Part shown: positions 46,901-57,102 of the stretch, piece after piece
Numbering within the stretch: the first letter of the stretch is position 1
How the letters are laid out: the number at the start of each line of letters is the position of its first letter
Source of the DNA: Cheiracanthium punctorium
Lineage: Eukaryota > Arthropoda > Arachnida > Araneae > Cheiracanthiidae
Assembly: GCA_038373885.1 (NCBI GenBank)
Contig: JAWZYV010000080.1
Location: 248,001-312,000, forward strand
DNA length: 64,000 nucleotides
Reading direction: 5' to 3'
Notes under the pieces: model-generated
Seen by the model: only the letters and a program-made list of their open reading frames with translations
The model's database searches: none
Told to the model about the DNA's origin: nothing
Position numbers and translations under genes: made by a program

Positions 46901-49397
46901 CAGGGCAGGTTACCTTTAAAGCAATATGAATATGAAGGTTAGAATGAAGCTGTTTGGATACAGTTTTCATTGTTTCTTTTATGTTTAATGGGCTTACTAT
47001 TACACTATCTTGGAAAAGGGATATAGAATTTTGCCCCCCTCCTCCCCATATTTCAGGGAGTTCCTGTAAAATAGAGGCGACTGGACACCAAACTCTCTCG
47101 AACTTGACTAAAATATTTTTGTTTCGCCTACTTGATCATCGGATTGGCAAACTTTTTTCTAAAATATTGGTTCAGAGGAATTTTTTTGATTATGCTCCCC
47201 CAAAACTTAGACTTTTCTTAATTATCTCCACGGCACCCCAGGGTGCCGCGGCACACAGTTTGGGAACCTCTGGTGTATATAATTGTTTTTGATTTGAAAT
47301 TTCTAATGCAAACTATAATTATTATTATTTTGAGGGAAAAAGTTCCACTGATTTATGGAGCCTCATTTATCTTAGATATGAAATTTTGTTGCTGTATGAT
47401 AAAAATTGAAAGATAGAATTGGGAACTGTACTTAAAATAAAAAAATACTTATAGGAATTTTTATTTGATTTTAAATTCAAAATGAAATAATTTATGATTT
47501 TATCTATTTTAAATACAACTGATGACTTTTGAAGCTTCTGATAATCAGTATTTGGTGCAGAGAAACATAATGTTCTTATACATTATTTAAATGTGCTGTT
47601 AATGAATACTAAAATTATATTCAATAAACTGGTTATGATTTGTTATAGTCAATATGCTATGCTATTTTATCAATTTATAAATTATTTATAATCTGTATTA
47701 TTAGCAATTTTAATTAGAATAGTATCAAATGTTACTGTATCTGAAATTTCTTAATTATTTTTTCTGTATGAATTTCAAATATTTGTGTGCTCTTTCACTT
47801 AAAGAATAAATACAGCAAAAAGAAATAAAAACTAAAAGTTTTTATTCAGTGTATTTTCTTTAAAATGTTTTTCTAAGTGTTTCTATTTCAACCCTAGAAA
47901 AAAAATTAAGAAAAAATTTGTTGTATTTTTAATTTATGCTATAACTATTTGTTTTTTGTAAATACTTACTATTTGATTATTGAATAATTTCTCCCTCCAG
48001 GAAAAGAAAAAAGATTTGGCTGCTATGGAAGAAAAGAATGCTCTACTTCTAAAGAAATCATCTCTCAACATTGATTTACTGCCAGAGAAGCCTGAAGACA
48101 AACGATTAGCAAGTCTTTTAAAATTTACTCCAGTGAGAAGTATGTAGATTATATTATGTTTCATTTCTCAGAGTAGTTTTCTTTAGAAAGTGAGTTAACC
48201 ACACCGAGACTTAATTCCATAACAAGAATTATCCAAGCACGTAGATTTTTAAAATTTGATTATCTGATAAATCTTTATTAAGGAGCATTTTCTTATAATG
48301 AAAAATGATTTTTTAATAATGTTAAATAATTTAAATAACTTTGCTTTAAAGCTGGCTCAGAGTTCCAACATCTTCAATGTTAAGAAATGGAAAACAGTAT
48401 TGCGATAATGTTTTAAAATGTGCTTACATAATCAAAATTTCCATTTATTAATGTGTTTTTAATTAGAATTTGGGAAATCCCCCCCCCTCCCCCCAAGCAT
48501 GGAAATTTAGAGAAATATATGCTACACGAACATACACAATGCAAGAACAAACTAAAATTACTTTTTTATATAATGTACCGAATATATTTTAAAGTTATGT
48601 AGTATATAATTATGTAATTTGCTCACTTTTACATGTAATGTACTAATTGTTCTTCATGGTGCTTCTTGTTCTGCTCTGCTTCTCACTTCTTTAAGGGAAC
48701 ATTATGAATTGCCAGATTAATTAATGTCACTTTTATATCTTAAAAAAAAAAAAAAAAAGAAAAAAAAAAAAAGGGAGGTGGTAAAGTACAGGTTTGACTG
48801 AATACCTTATCTTTCCTGTAAAGCCTAGTAGCAGGAAGCTGCTTGCTATTTTCAGCAACATACTCAAGGGGTTAATATAATTTGGAAATAATGAATTGGG
48901 CACCAGTGGTGTGTTGATCAACTGTGAAATCTTTTAGACACAACTGTTAATGAAAAACACCAATTCAAATGCACTTTTTCTTTTTCCTTCCCAATGTAGG
49001 TTTTGATGAACGGCAAAAATTAAAGAGAGATGAAATATTATCTCAATCAATATTTCCATCCTCATCTCCTGAAAAGCCAGAAATAATTCATTACATAAAA
49101 GAAACAAATATGAAAGCACTGTTAAAGCCTCTAATGCCAACAAAATTGGGGATTGTGAAAAAGTCTTTGGATGAAAGTTCACCCTCCAGTGATAAAACTA
49201 AGACTAGTGTATCGGATGGACAATCAAAGGAAGATTCACATTCTAGCCAAGGAACCAGTAAAGAAACAGCAATTGAAAACAGTGTAGTATTAGAAACAAG
49301 TGATGTATCCTCTCCAATAAAAATGCATAGTGAGGAAAGAACTTCACTGGTTGCATTTGATTACAATTCTAGTTCTGATGATGAAAATGAAAACTGA
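32690..49397 (+). CDS. YJU2B: YJU2B (CCDC130) splicing-factor homologue, complete except initiator exon
   Basis: Six exons join in frame: 32690-32823, 37050-37224, 39023-39107, 43960-44132, 48001-48139 and 49000-49397. They encode AERKAVNKYYPPEWTPSQ...; adding the upstream Met gives 368 residues, close to the family. The conserved Yju2/CWC16 domain contains two zinc-binding pairs, CNGC and CHLC, the GVRYNAEK and PIYKFRMKCHLC blocks, and RLEHG. The C-terminus is Lys-rich then Ser-rich and ends FDYNSSSDDENEN. YJU2-type proteins act at the first catalytic step of splicing; the YJU2B role is less defined. Because exon 2 begins with Ala in phase 0, the start ATG must lie in an unseen upstream exon. 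Confidence 0.93.
33143..33946 (-). mobile_element. Pogo-type transposon, deleted copy
   Basis: Inverted ends CAGTGAAAAATGTTTAACAC (left) and CAGTGAAATACGTTTAACAC (right, reverse complement) are flanked by TA at 33141-33142 and 33947-33948. The 804-bp element holds only the C-terminal end of a transposase on the minus strand. It lies in the YJU2B intron. Confidence 0.78.
33418..33610 (-). pseudogene. Pogo-type transposase C-terminal fragment
   Basis: The minus strand reads FDNDVTTAPITTEKEILDIV, then QNPKDSVDSDNGFNDAVPVL and STSEVQKMINSVHSNLDAHS before a stop. The D..V.T....T..EI...V pattern with an acidic middle is the pogo/Tigger transposase tail. The catalytic region is missing. Confidence 0.6.
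33962..34043. repeat. (TA)n microsatellite and adjoining hairpin
   Basis: About 34 bp of TA repeats (33962-33995) are followed by an inverted repeat TTGAGCATATTATA ... TATAATATGCTCAA (33996-34040). Confidence 0.85.
34230..35068 (+). repeat. Dispersed repeat family, copy B
   Basis: It contains two copies of the motif TTGATGTCAC.AGT.TAAAAA...TTAGAAATC (about 34311-34350 and 34500-34540) and ends with GTTTGAAAACTACTGAGCG and CTCGACTACCCGGGTC. The motif recurs at 40735-40775 and the end recurs at 13010-13070. No coding capacity is seen. Confidence 0.5.
35070..35760 (-). pseudogene. Mariner-type transposase remnant
   Basis: This is a less AT-rich block. On the minus strand it reads LVPADNVLFLKVKSNLKGHH, and in another frame YSYLQRDFESWKSHWQKCAN. 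These resemble the C-terminal mariner pattern (DLAP.D..LF..LKS.LKG followed by DFQ..F..WK.RW.KC). Numerous frameshifts and stops separate the pieces. No inverted ends were found. The assignment is from pattern only. Confidence 0.5.
37050..37224 (+). CDS. YJU2B: YJU2B coding exon 3 (zinc-binding core)
   Basis: The acceptor is TTTTTTTCAG and the donor GTAGTT (175 nt). It encodes FEMPFNIWCNGCENHIGMGV, then RYNAEKTKVGMYFTTPIYK and FRMKCHLCTNHFEIQTDPQ. CNGC and CHLC are the four zinc-ligand cysteines of the Yju2 fold. Confidence 0.96.
37740..37770. repeat. (TA)n microsatellite
   Basis: ACATATACGTATATATATAT-type repeat of about 30 bp in the YJU2B intron. Confidence 0.85.
37853..37961. mobile_element. 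109-bp palindromic MITE
   Basis: CCCTAGTAGCACAA at the left and its reverse complement TTGTGCTACTAGGG at the right frame arms repeating AACGTTT. Almost the whole element can fold on itself. Target duplication is unclear. Confidence 0.7.
39023..39107 (+). CDS. YJU2B: YJU2B coding exon 4
   Basis: This 85-nt exon encodes NLDYVILDGARRQERRWDPT, then QNEQVVPE. The DYVI..GA.R.E.RWD pattern is conserved. The acceptor is TTTCATAG and the donor GTAGGA. Confidence 0.95.
39411..39540. mobile_element. Pogo/Tigger-like end fragment
   Basis: TACAGTATCCCCCCCACTAT and TCGCAGGGGTTACGTTCC resemble the Tigger group end CAGT..TCCCCC..TATTCGC. No matching right end was located, so it is a fragment. Confidence 0.4.
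40060..41040 (+). repeat. Dispersed repeat family, copy C
   Basis: It shares with copy A the series CAGACAAACGGCAAC, ACCAAATTTGGT, GTGCACCTCAAAG and TTTCAAAATTTGGCCTAGAA, then CTCTTTTAAACTTTAAACA. It shares with copy B the motif CACTTTGATGTCACGAGTTT. It links the two and shows they are one family. It lies in YJU2B intron 4. Confidence 0.5.
41650..43190 (-). pseudogene. Helitron (PIF1-like) helicase remnant
   Basis: The minus strand encodes, in shifting frames, GGFRQTLPVIP, STPADEIN, SAEIFS, then ALWDELNNIIQSNIQ, SLFLISA, SPNLPGMPLPILQLKIDVP, INQQKLCNGTWLAVKK, FRVEDALITCISMIPADTPF, QFKRLQFSIRLAFAITINK and GQLYVMCPRVGKLDNL. The order and wording match the C-terminal helicase domain of Helitron Rep-Hel proteins: FRQTLPV, LPGMP...LQLK.G.P, N....LCNGTRL, FQFKRLQFP.R.AFA.TINK and Y.A.SR.....L. 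Several frameshifts and stops make it non-functional. No Rep domain is present. Confidence 0.78.
43915..43942. repeat. (TA)n microsatellite before exon 5 acceptor
   Basis: About 28 bp of TA repeats end 17 bp before the YJU2B exon 5 acceptor at 43959. Confidence 0.9.
43960..44132 (+). CDS. YJU2B: YJU2B coding exon 5
   Basis: This 173-nt exon encodes DKEVSKKLALDSMYRLEHGV, then EDKAKQKSIMPSLIQLEEY and KEKWKDDYMLNKALRQKFR. M.RLEHG..D and W.DDY.LN..LR..FR are family landmarks. A TA microsatellite stands just before the acceptor. Confidence 0.95.
44133..46180. other. YJU2B intron 5, left part
   Basis: It contains AT-rich repeats of AAATCTGATTTTTTAAAATTT at 44480-44570. TACAGTGGACGCTTATTAAT at 44726 and a reverse TACAGTGAAACTTCTCAGG ending at 45474 are pogo-like ends that do not match each other. 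No gene was recognised. A cluster of open frames at 45516-46095 is unassigned. Confidence 0.4.
46185..46420. mobile_element. MITE with AATTGGGTGATTCCACAGTA ends
   Basis: Perfect 22-bp inverted ends begin AATTGGGTGATTCCACAGTA at 46185-46206 and mirror at 46399-46420. The 236-bp element has no coding content of note. It lies in YJU2B intron 5. Confidence 0.75.
46725..47272. mobile_element. hAT-type element with internal 33-bp tandem repeats
   Basis: Ends CAGGGGTTCCCAAACTTTTT and, in reverse complement, CAGAGGTTCCCAAACTGTGT are the classic hAT (Charlie-like) terminus. The 8-bp flanks GTGTACAT (46717-46724) and GTGTATAT (47273-47280) differ by one base. Five units with CAGGCTAAAAACATTTCGGG (about 33 bp each) run from about 46755 to 46915. 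No transposase is present. Confidence 0.8.
48001..48139 (+). CDS. YJU2B: YJU2B coding exon 6
   Basis: This 139-nt exon encodes EKKKDLAAMEEKNALLLKKS, then SLNIDLLPEKPEDKRLASLL and KFTPVR. The LLPE...D...A.LLKF segment matches the family. The acceptor is CTCCCTCCAG and the donor GTATGT. Confidence 0.94.
49000..49397 (+). CDS. YJU2B: YJU2B coding exon 7 (C-terminus and stop)
   Basis: The acceptor is AATGTAG. It encodes SFDERQKLKRDEILSQSIFP, then SSSPEKPEIIHY, a stretch with KLGIVKKSLDESS and a long Ser/Thr/Glu-rich tail ending SLVAFDYNSSSDDENEN. The stop TGA is at 49395-49397. The acidic, serine-rich end is the expected C-terminus of this protein. Confidence 0.94.
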
Positions 49398-49462
49398 AAT
49401 CATTATAATCTTTATAGCTTATTTATATTTGTATATAATGTTGAATTATTATAATGTTTAAA

Positions 49463-49468
49463 AATAAA
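49463..49468 (+). terminator. Poly(A) signal of YJU2B
   Basis: AATAAA lies 66 bp after the stop codon. It is the first canonical hexamer downstream on this strand. Confidence 0.7.
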
Positions 49469-49669
49469 ATAGAAAGATTTATTATCGAAAATGCTTTATA
49501 ATTTATATCTTTACCCTGGTTTGGTTCAGATAATTCAGAAATGCCTACAAAATGTCAAGATGATATTGAATATGAGATTTATAATTACTGGTTATGTCTT
49601 TCCTCTGGGCCACAGCTTATTCCTCTTTCAACAAAAAATTGGTCTTAGAATATATACAAGTGTCGACAC

Positions 49670-49828
49670 CAGAGGCGTAGCCAAGGGGGGTCATAACCCC
49701 CCCCCCATGAGGAATTTTTTGCCATACAAATTGTATATTCTTAACCCCTTTATCACACACATGTATGCATATATGTGAGTTGCAGTGGTCATACCCCCCC
49801 CCATGAAAAATTTCTGGCTACGCCCCTG
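49670..49828. mobile_element. hAT-type MITE with perfect 8-bp duplication
   Basis: This 159-bp element has ends CAGAGGCGTAGCCAAGGGG and CAGGGGCGTAGCCAGAAAT (right end, reverse complement). It is flanked by exact GTCGACAC at 49662-49669 and 49829-49836. C-rich blocks lie inside. It is about 270 bp beyond the YJU2B stop. Confidence 0.88.
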
Positions 49829-49836
49829 GTCGACAC

Positions 49837-51990
49837 CTAATATGCTACGCAAAGTACAGGAAGAGTTTTCTACATGGGTGCATATTTGCATTGAAGCTGA
49901 AGGAAGCTATATTTTGAGCTAATGTTACGATAACAGGATTTAGGAAGTGTTTTATTCTCTTCTTTTTGTATTTTAAGTTATTTAACACCATACAAAAAAC
50001 TCTTTAAAAAATTATATTTTCAGTATAAGCTATATTTTTATGTTAATTTATTAGATAGACATTAATCTGCTTTATTGGAATCTACAATTGTAAAATAGTT
50101 GATGAAATTGCCAATAAATATTACAAGGCTGAAAACCATGTACATTAATTTTTCACAAATTCATTTTGTATACAACCCCTATTTCACATCTTAAAAAGTG
50201 CTCAAACTTTAAGCAGCTGTAACTTGGTGAATTTTGGCCGTAGAAGGAAATATTTTTTTTTTTTTTTATTTTTGCTTGAAATTGTGTAAGGAAAAAATTT
50301 CTAAATATAATTGATAGGATGGGGTGATTGTATAAAAATTTAAATTTCGTACATTCTATAGGAATTGATATATTGACTTTGGTTGTTTCTCATATTATAG
50401 ATCATGCAATTTAAAACATTTTTGCAAGTGAAACTATATGTCTCTAACAGTTTAGGAAATAGCCATTGGGCACCATTAGCACTGGACACCCTGTATATAA
50501 CCTTTGTATAATAACATCTTCCTTAATTAAATGATATAAAATAATTTGAATGATTAAATTATTATTAAATCATTTACATAAGTGGTTGATAAATACTTAT
50601 GTGTTATTGTGCAGTTTTTATTAATTTTGCACTCCTTTTTTTGTTATGCTGCATTAAGATTTTTGAGAACACAAAACATAACTCTTAGCATAGCATTTTG
50701 TAATGAATGCACATCTAATGTTTCTTTGGTGAATATGTATAAAGCAAGTCAAATACTGTAATGTAATAACAGTAGAACAGAGGGAAAAGATAACTTTCAT
50801 GGATTGGGCAAATTTGTTACAATGATCTTTTCTTTATACAAACATCCATGTATAGTCAGAAGACTTGGCTGTATCACAAAATTCTTGCATTAGTCTAATG
50901 TAGAACATATTCTAAGAAATAAACAAAACATTAAGATGTATGGTATAGTTGGAATTCACGTACATAAATGAAACTAATTCTAGTGTGTGTAGTGGTGAGG
51001 TTAAAGGTGGAAAAGGTAGACTTTCTTGGATTTAATCGTCTTGTTAATGAAGTTTCAATTCCCCTCCCATATGGATGTCTATGCGCTAGTTGGAATATTT
51101 TGACTGAAGACAAAATTTCTTTGTAGTAACAATACATAATACTCATTATATAATATGGGAATGTTCTGAAAATTACCATGTGTACCTTTATTTCTGAAAG
51201 TAATGTTTACCACACACATCTGTAAAATTAAAATATCCTGTGTAGTCTTATTCCTCAAATTAAGAATAGAAATCACAATTTACCTTAGTAAATATGAGAG
51301 AATTCAGTTTCCTACAAACGGACAAACTAGTGCATGCTAATTCGCTACAACAGAGCACATTCTTAAATGGAAACCTTCTGTAGAAATATTCAAATTTGCT
51401 CAGTAAAATCTTCTGAAAAAGAATATATTTTTTTGTGTGCTTTTGCTTGCCTCTTAATTTTGTTTATAAATGGTGTCATAGGCTTTTAACATTGTTTTTG
51501 TGTTGTTTCACTCGTATTAAAGAATAAATAAAATAAAATCGATGGTTGGTTAACACGTCTACTTTTTTCAGAATTCAGTACAATCCCTGCTGTGAATTAC
51601 AGTAAAATCTCAGTATAATAAATTTTCAAGGGCCTAAAGGTAAAATTTGTCAAAAAGAAATTTTATTGTGATTTAATATGTATTTTATGATTTTCTTTCA
51701 TGATATGACATTGAGGGTGATTAAAAATAGATCTGACAATGATTATCTTGTGGAGTGTGTCATTCTACTAATTGTGTTACACTTAGACAATTGGTGTGTG
51801 TGGGGGAGAAATTATACATATATAACTCGGCTGTTTGAGCCTCTTCAGAGGGTCGACCCCCTGAAGCCCCCTAATTTTTTAGTTTCTTTATTACCATATT
51901 AAAACAATATTAATGGACTATGTCATTTTATCTTTCATCTTTCGTGCATTTTGCCTGGTAACCCTATGTTGAAATTTTTATGATTGAAAC
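49837..51990. other. Intergenic DNA between YJU2B and the gamma-subunit gene
   Basis: AT-rich. GGACACCCTGTATATAA at about 50484 resembles a mariner-type end, and TACAGTAAAATCTCAGTATA at 51599 a pogo-type end. Matching partners were not found. No gene was recognised. Confidence 0.4.
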
Positions 51991-51994
51991 CTAT

Positions 51995-52535
51995 TTATAG
52001 AAAAATCTGGAGTGACTCCACTCGACTTTCAACACTTATGATTGAGATAATTACTAAGCATTTAAATAAATTTTAATTGATGAATAATTCAAACATATAT
52101 GCCAAATTGAAGCTCAATCGAATGTGCTGTTTAAACGCTAGCGCACTTTCAAGAATTTCCCTCCATAGTGACATGCTGTGTCCCTCCATAATGTAAAAGA
52201 AATTTTTGTCTTAGCACTGTAGAAAAACTATAAGTCCTATACACATCAAAATCAATACCGGTCTTACGATGGTGGTTTATAGCATATATACCCAATTTGA
52301 GCTCAATCGAATATACCGTTTAAATGCTAAGGCACTTTCAAGAATTTCCCCCCATAGGCCATAATGTAAAAGTAATCTTTGTCGTAGCCCTGTAGAAAAA
52401 CTATTAAGTCCTATACACACCAAAATCAATACCAGTCTTGCGACGGTGGTTTATAACATATACACCCAATTTGAGCTCAATCAAATGCCCCATTTAGGAG
52501 CTATCGTGTTCACACACACACACACACACACACAT
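51995..52535. repeat. Diverged tandem repeat (about 190-bp unit) ending in (CA)n
   Basis: TGAAGCTCAATCGAATGTGC, TGAGCTCAATCGAATATACC and TGAGCTCAATCAAATGCCCC mark successive units near 52107, 52299 and 52484. Each is followed by a CACTTTCAAGAATTTCCC-type segment in the first two. The last unit runs into a (CA)n microsatellite at 52507-52532. Confidence 0.7.
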
Positions 52536-53419
52536 CTCGTAAAAATAGCATAAATGAATTCAGAAGACCTCAAAACATAAATACATCAAAATCTCGAAGT
52601 TGAATTTTTCATGATTACAATACTTTCCTTACATGGTACATATTCGGAAAGTAAAAATACATGTGATGCATATTTCACAGCTTATGAAATATTTTAACAA
52701 TAGACTAAAGCTGTTGTGAACTGATGATATTTAAATGCATGTAAAATTATGTTGCACTTGTGCAACACATTTTTTAGACAATTTTCAATAAAGGGGTTGA
52801 GAGATAAAATGACATAGTTATTAATATATGTAATGCATAAAGGGATAGTAAAAGTAGTTTGGGCTTCATTAGCTAGATAAAAACAAGGTATTCTTACTGT
52901 ATCATTTGCTTTACAGTCCAATCATGCATGAATTTCTGCACCCTTTTTATTGGATTTATGTTATTTATTTTCTGAGTGCTGAGACTCTTTTGACATTATG
53001 GCCAAGCCTCACCTCAGTGCAAATGCCATCAAATAAACCGCATTTGATCTCAGAGAGAGAGGAGCTATTTCTGTGAACTCGCATTATTACAATTGCTTTA
53101 GTTGGTCTGCACCCCTAAATCAAGTGCTCGCTATCATTTGCACTGCTGAGCAAACCTACGCAATTGTACCTGCCTCCCCCTCTCTTCTCTCCTCTAGTAC
53201 CTTGTCAATTTGTAACTGAACTAGTATAAGTATTTAATGAATTATGAAACCTCCCATTAGTTTGAATCTTAATAAGAAGTTATATTTATCCATATGAATT
53301 TCAAAAGAATTGGGTGATTTATTTATTTTTTATGGTAATTTGTTTTCCTCTGGATAGTTTACAAAGCAAGATATAATAACTAGGACTATGGCATTCAGAA
53401 ATACTCAGTCAGATATATA

Positions 53420-54201
53420 GGTCACATTTATTCAACAAATGGGTACAGAAAACAAAATTTACAACTATTCAATAATTGTGTGTTAACAATGATTTAAATA
53501 CTTATATAAATATTTTATAAAGCAAATGCACATAGTACATTGAAACAGGAACATACTATGATAGGGTGGCACACATACATATAATTTATAGATAATACTT
53601 GTAAATTAGAAATGGGAGAAATATGTTTGTCACAATAATGGTTTGCTCAGAAAAGGACATTGCATGCTAGAGAAATTGTGTATGAAATGTTGAATAAGAA
53701 AAGTTTGTATACATTACTAAAATTATGATATATAGTCCAATACATGGGAGTTGAGCATTTATCTATTTTTAACAAAAAGGTTTGTTTCTCATTGCACAGG
53801 TAAAATCTTATCATAATTGACATAAAATATTATGACTAACTACATAATATCTAATAAACAACAAGTAGTACAAAGTAAAAAGTGTCAAAATTTTAAATAA
53901 AATGCAATAAAATAAGGTACAATTTAATAAAATGTATAAAATATCTACAAATAAATAGAAATTATAAAATAAACAGTAAATAGCTCAAAATATAATTTTC
54001 TTAATCAAAGCATGATGGGTTTGATTAAAATCAAACCTGGGCTTATAAGGAAGCATCATGTATTGCAAATCTACTTATTGCCACAACATAAAAAGAGCAC
54101 ACAATGCTAAAAACAGCTGCATTTAAGAACATCCATCAATATCTTGGAATACTTCAAAAAATTATCAGATCAGTTGCAGTGTAGTTAATTTCACAAGCCA
54201 T
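53420..54201 (-). other. Putative 3' UTR exon of the G protein gamma-subunit gene
   Basis: On the minus strand a strong acceptor (TTTTTTTTCTTTTGTAG) ends at 54202, and the exon begins ATGGCTTGTG. Joined to the donor at 61743, its first A turns the terminal TG into a TGA stop directly after the CaaX box. A canonical AATAAA lies on the minus strand near 53427-53433. The interval is free of recognised transposons, unlike its surroundings. This join is inferred from sequence only. Confidence 0.5.
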
Positions 54202-54394
54202 CTACAAAAGAAAAAAAATTATGATTTTTTTTAAAGGTTTAATTTTCATTCAATCTTCAATAAGCAAAACAGCAATCTTACTGGTGATCTTAAAAAGTAA
54301 AATACGTAAGACTGGAAAACAATATAAACAGAAAGAAACTGCCTTTCTTTTGGACAGAAAACCCTTAAAATTTACCTGTTCTTACAATAATTTT

Positions 54395-56528
54395 TAGAGA
54401 TCGACCGATACCACATTTTCGCCGATGACCGATACCGATACTTTACCTATAAATTCATTTTTAGAAATAGCCGATACCGATACTTTTAAGTTATGGTATT
54501 GGCCGATACCGATACTTAACCGATACCGATACTTTACATAATTTAATGCCATTTAAACCTACATCTGTATTCTGGATAGTTTTTGTAACGAGAGTGGAGT
54601 TCGCGTTAAAATGAATAACAGCATGATGAAATTTGAGCCCAGTAGAAAGCATTAAAAAGAAAAAGCAGTGGATACATTGAAGTGTGAATTTACAGTAGTT
54701 CTAGTCTTTCTTTTCTGTTCAATCATGCCAACGAATGGCCGAATTTATAAAAAGCTGAGCACTGGGAAGTGTACGGGTTAGGAATTCTTTCTCCTCGCGT
54801 GGCTGTCGATCTAATATTCTAGGGTTTGGGGCGATTTTCTCCAGATGTTATGCGAATATGCGTTAGACTCCCTTAAAAAGTCCTCTGCCCAAGCCCCCCA
54901 TAGGTAGATGCCCCTCATTTAGGCTTGACAGAACAGAAACACGGGGAAGGGGGTGTTAAAGGGATATATTAATAAGAAAATCCATTTCCGGTGCCGACTG
55001 GTGCAAATATGTAAATCAAATTTTCTAAACCTCTATTTTGTCGCCTGTTTGTTGCTATGAGCCAGATAAAAGGATTTCATATTAGACCCAAAACAGCTTC
55101 CTGTTTGCTCTTACTATATGTGTCTTTGTTTTTGGTTCATACCTCGATTTTGTGCTTACAAAAGTAAACGCATGAAATTTATTCAACTTCAAAGCTTGCA
55201 AGTTTTATTTACATTTTCTTTAATTATAATTCTTTCACATATGAAAATATTTTTTAGATTACTTAAACTGCATTAAATTGTGATAATTTATAAACTGTCT
55301 GTACAGTACTATGTAAGTACATATGTATTTACATATTGTTCATTAAATACGTATGTAAATTCTTCCCTTAAAATGCATAAGTTCACATTAATTAATGTTT
55401 TATTTATCTGCTCCAATTATTTAACCACTAAGTGAATTATTAAATGTTTTAGCAAGATTTCTTTTTAATATGAACTCACATGATCATTTTTAAGTTCTTT
55501 TTGAAAATCCGTATATTTTGATTCTCCGGACAGGGTTAAGTCTCAATTAATCCGGATGATCCATGAATTTGATCTTTTCCGTAGGAAGAACAGATACACG
55601 CCGATTATTCCTGTGTTTTCCTTATATATAAATACTATTCACAAGAAATATGTTTTTTACCCCAAAATTTGAAATAAACTAAATAATAATTAGTATTACT
55701 AATTATACTAATACAGCTTCAACTTTTTAAATTAACAATATAAATAATTATTAGATATAGATAATTATTACATTTCTCAAAACAGAATGATACACAAATC
55801 CTAAGTTCTCTCATTAATCTGATAGATAATAAAATCATTAAATGTTTGATAATTCGTACTTTTGATAGTGCTTAATTATGACCAACAGGGGCAAAGGGCA
55901 TTGATAGATTTGGGGGCCCCAAAATCTGAAATTTGTTATACTTTTCATAAAATTTTGATATAAAAAATATTTCAGAAAAAACATTTAAAATTGGGGGCCC
56001 TTTCAAGTCGGGGGCCCTAGGCAAAGTTCCGATTTGCCCATATAATAATAAGGCCCTGCGCTTCACGACCAAAACCACATCATACTTTAAAACTTCAACC
56101 TTTCAAAACCATCAAAAAGAGGTTTCCAAATGGAAGAAAATGTGCCTCACTATTTTCAGCAGACTTTTAAAATGTGAATATTCTTATCAAAATTTAAAAT
56201 CACAGAATGCAAAACAATGTAAAATAACGGAATTTTGAAGTGCATTTACATATTTTATTCTCTAAATTCGTGGATTGTCTTTACTCTTGAAAATTTCATT
56301 TACATAATGAAATATAAGGAATAGTAAGTTTAACAAATTTATAATAAATACCAATTTATTTTTAATTGAAAGTCATAATTTAATACTTTTAAACATCGAA
56401 TTAAGTAAAAAGTTTGTAATATTTTCTGAAATAACTGCAAAAATCTCTTGTCTTTGTACAACAAAATTTTCTTTATACCGAATTTTTTAACTGGAACCGA
56501 GCGAGTTCGTTACAGGGAGATTCAATTG

Positions 56529-56590
<62 letters not shown>

Positions 56591-57102
56591 TGAACTCTAT
56601 TTCGAGTCCACACAGTGAGAAAATAAACGCTTATAAAACTGAAGTAAAATTCTAGCCTACCTCTCGAAATTTGTTTTTTGCAATCCTTGTAGATAGCGTA
56701 TTTAGTGTTGGGCACCAATTAAAAATAATTTAGAAGAATAGATTATTGTCCTGTTAAACTGCCATCTAACGATAATGATTCTTTGTCCATAATTTCGACC
56801 ACACTTGGTGATACGACATCCATAGCGATGGTTAGAATTAAAAAAAAAAAAAAAAAAGTTCGAAAACAATCGCGCAAACAAATGTGCCAATGAAACGACG
56901 CCTCTCATCTCATTACCAAAATAAAGATGCGCTTGCGTACTTTTCTTCTGAAAAGCGAAGTATCGGTGAAAATGGATGAAAGCAACAGAAACCGATACTT
57001 TCCCGATACTTTTAGAATCGGAAGAACCGATACCGATACCTAAAAAAATAGGAGGTATTGGTGCAGATACTATCGGTTGCCGATACTATCGGTCGATCCC
57101 TA
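54395..57102. mobile_element. hAT-type transposon, 2.7 kb, perfect 8-bp duplication
   Basis: Ends TAGAGATCGACCGATACCAC and TAGGGATCGACCGATAGTAT (right, reverse complement) are flanked by exact ATAATTTT (54387-54394 and 57103-57110). Many CCGATACCGATAC subterminal repeats stand at 54405-54545 and 57000-57095. The interior has no recognisable transposase and includes a fragment rich in GGGGGCCC (55910-56015) and a (TA)26 tract at 56536-56587. It is probably non-autonomous and inserted in the gamma-subunit intron. Confidence 0.88.
56536..56587. repeat. (TA)n microsatellite, 52 bp
   Basis: An uninterrupted TA run, the longest in the window, inside the hAT element. Confidence 0.95.

Noticed and set aside
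46755..46915. CRISPR-like short repeats
   Set aside because: The 33-bp units are contiguous without spacers and lie inside a hAT element.
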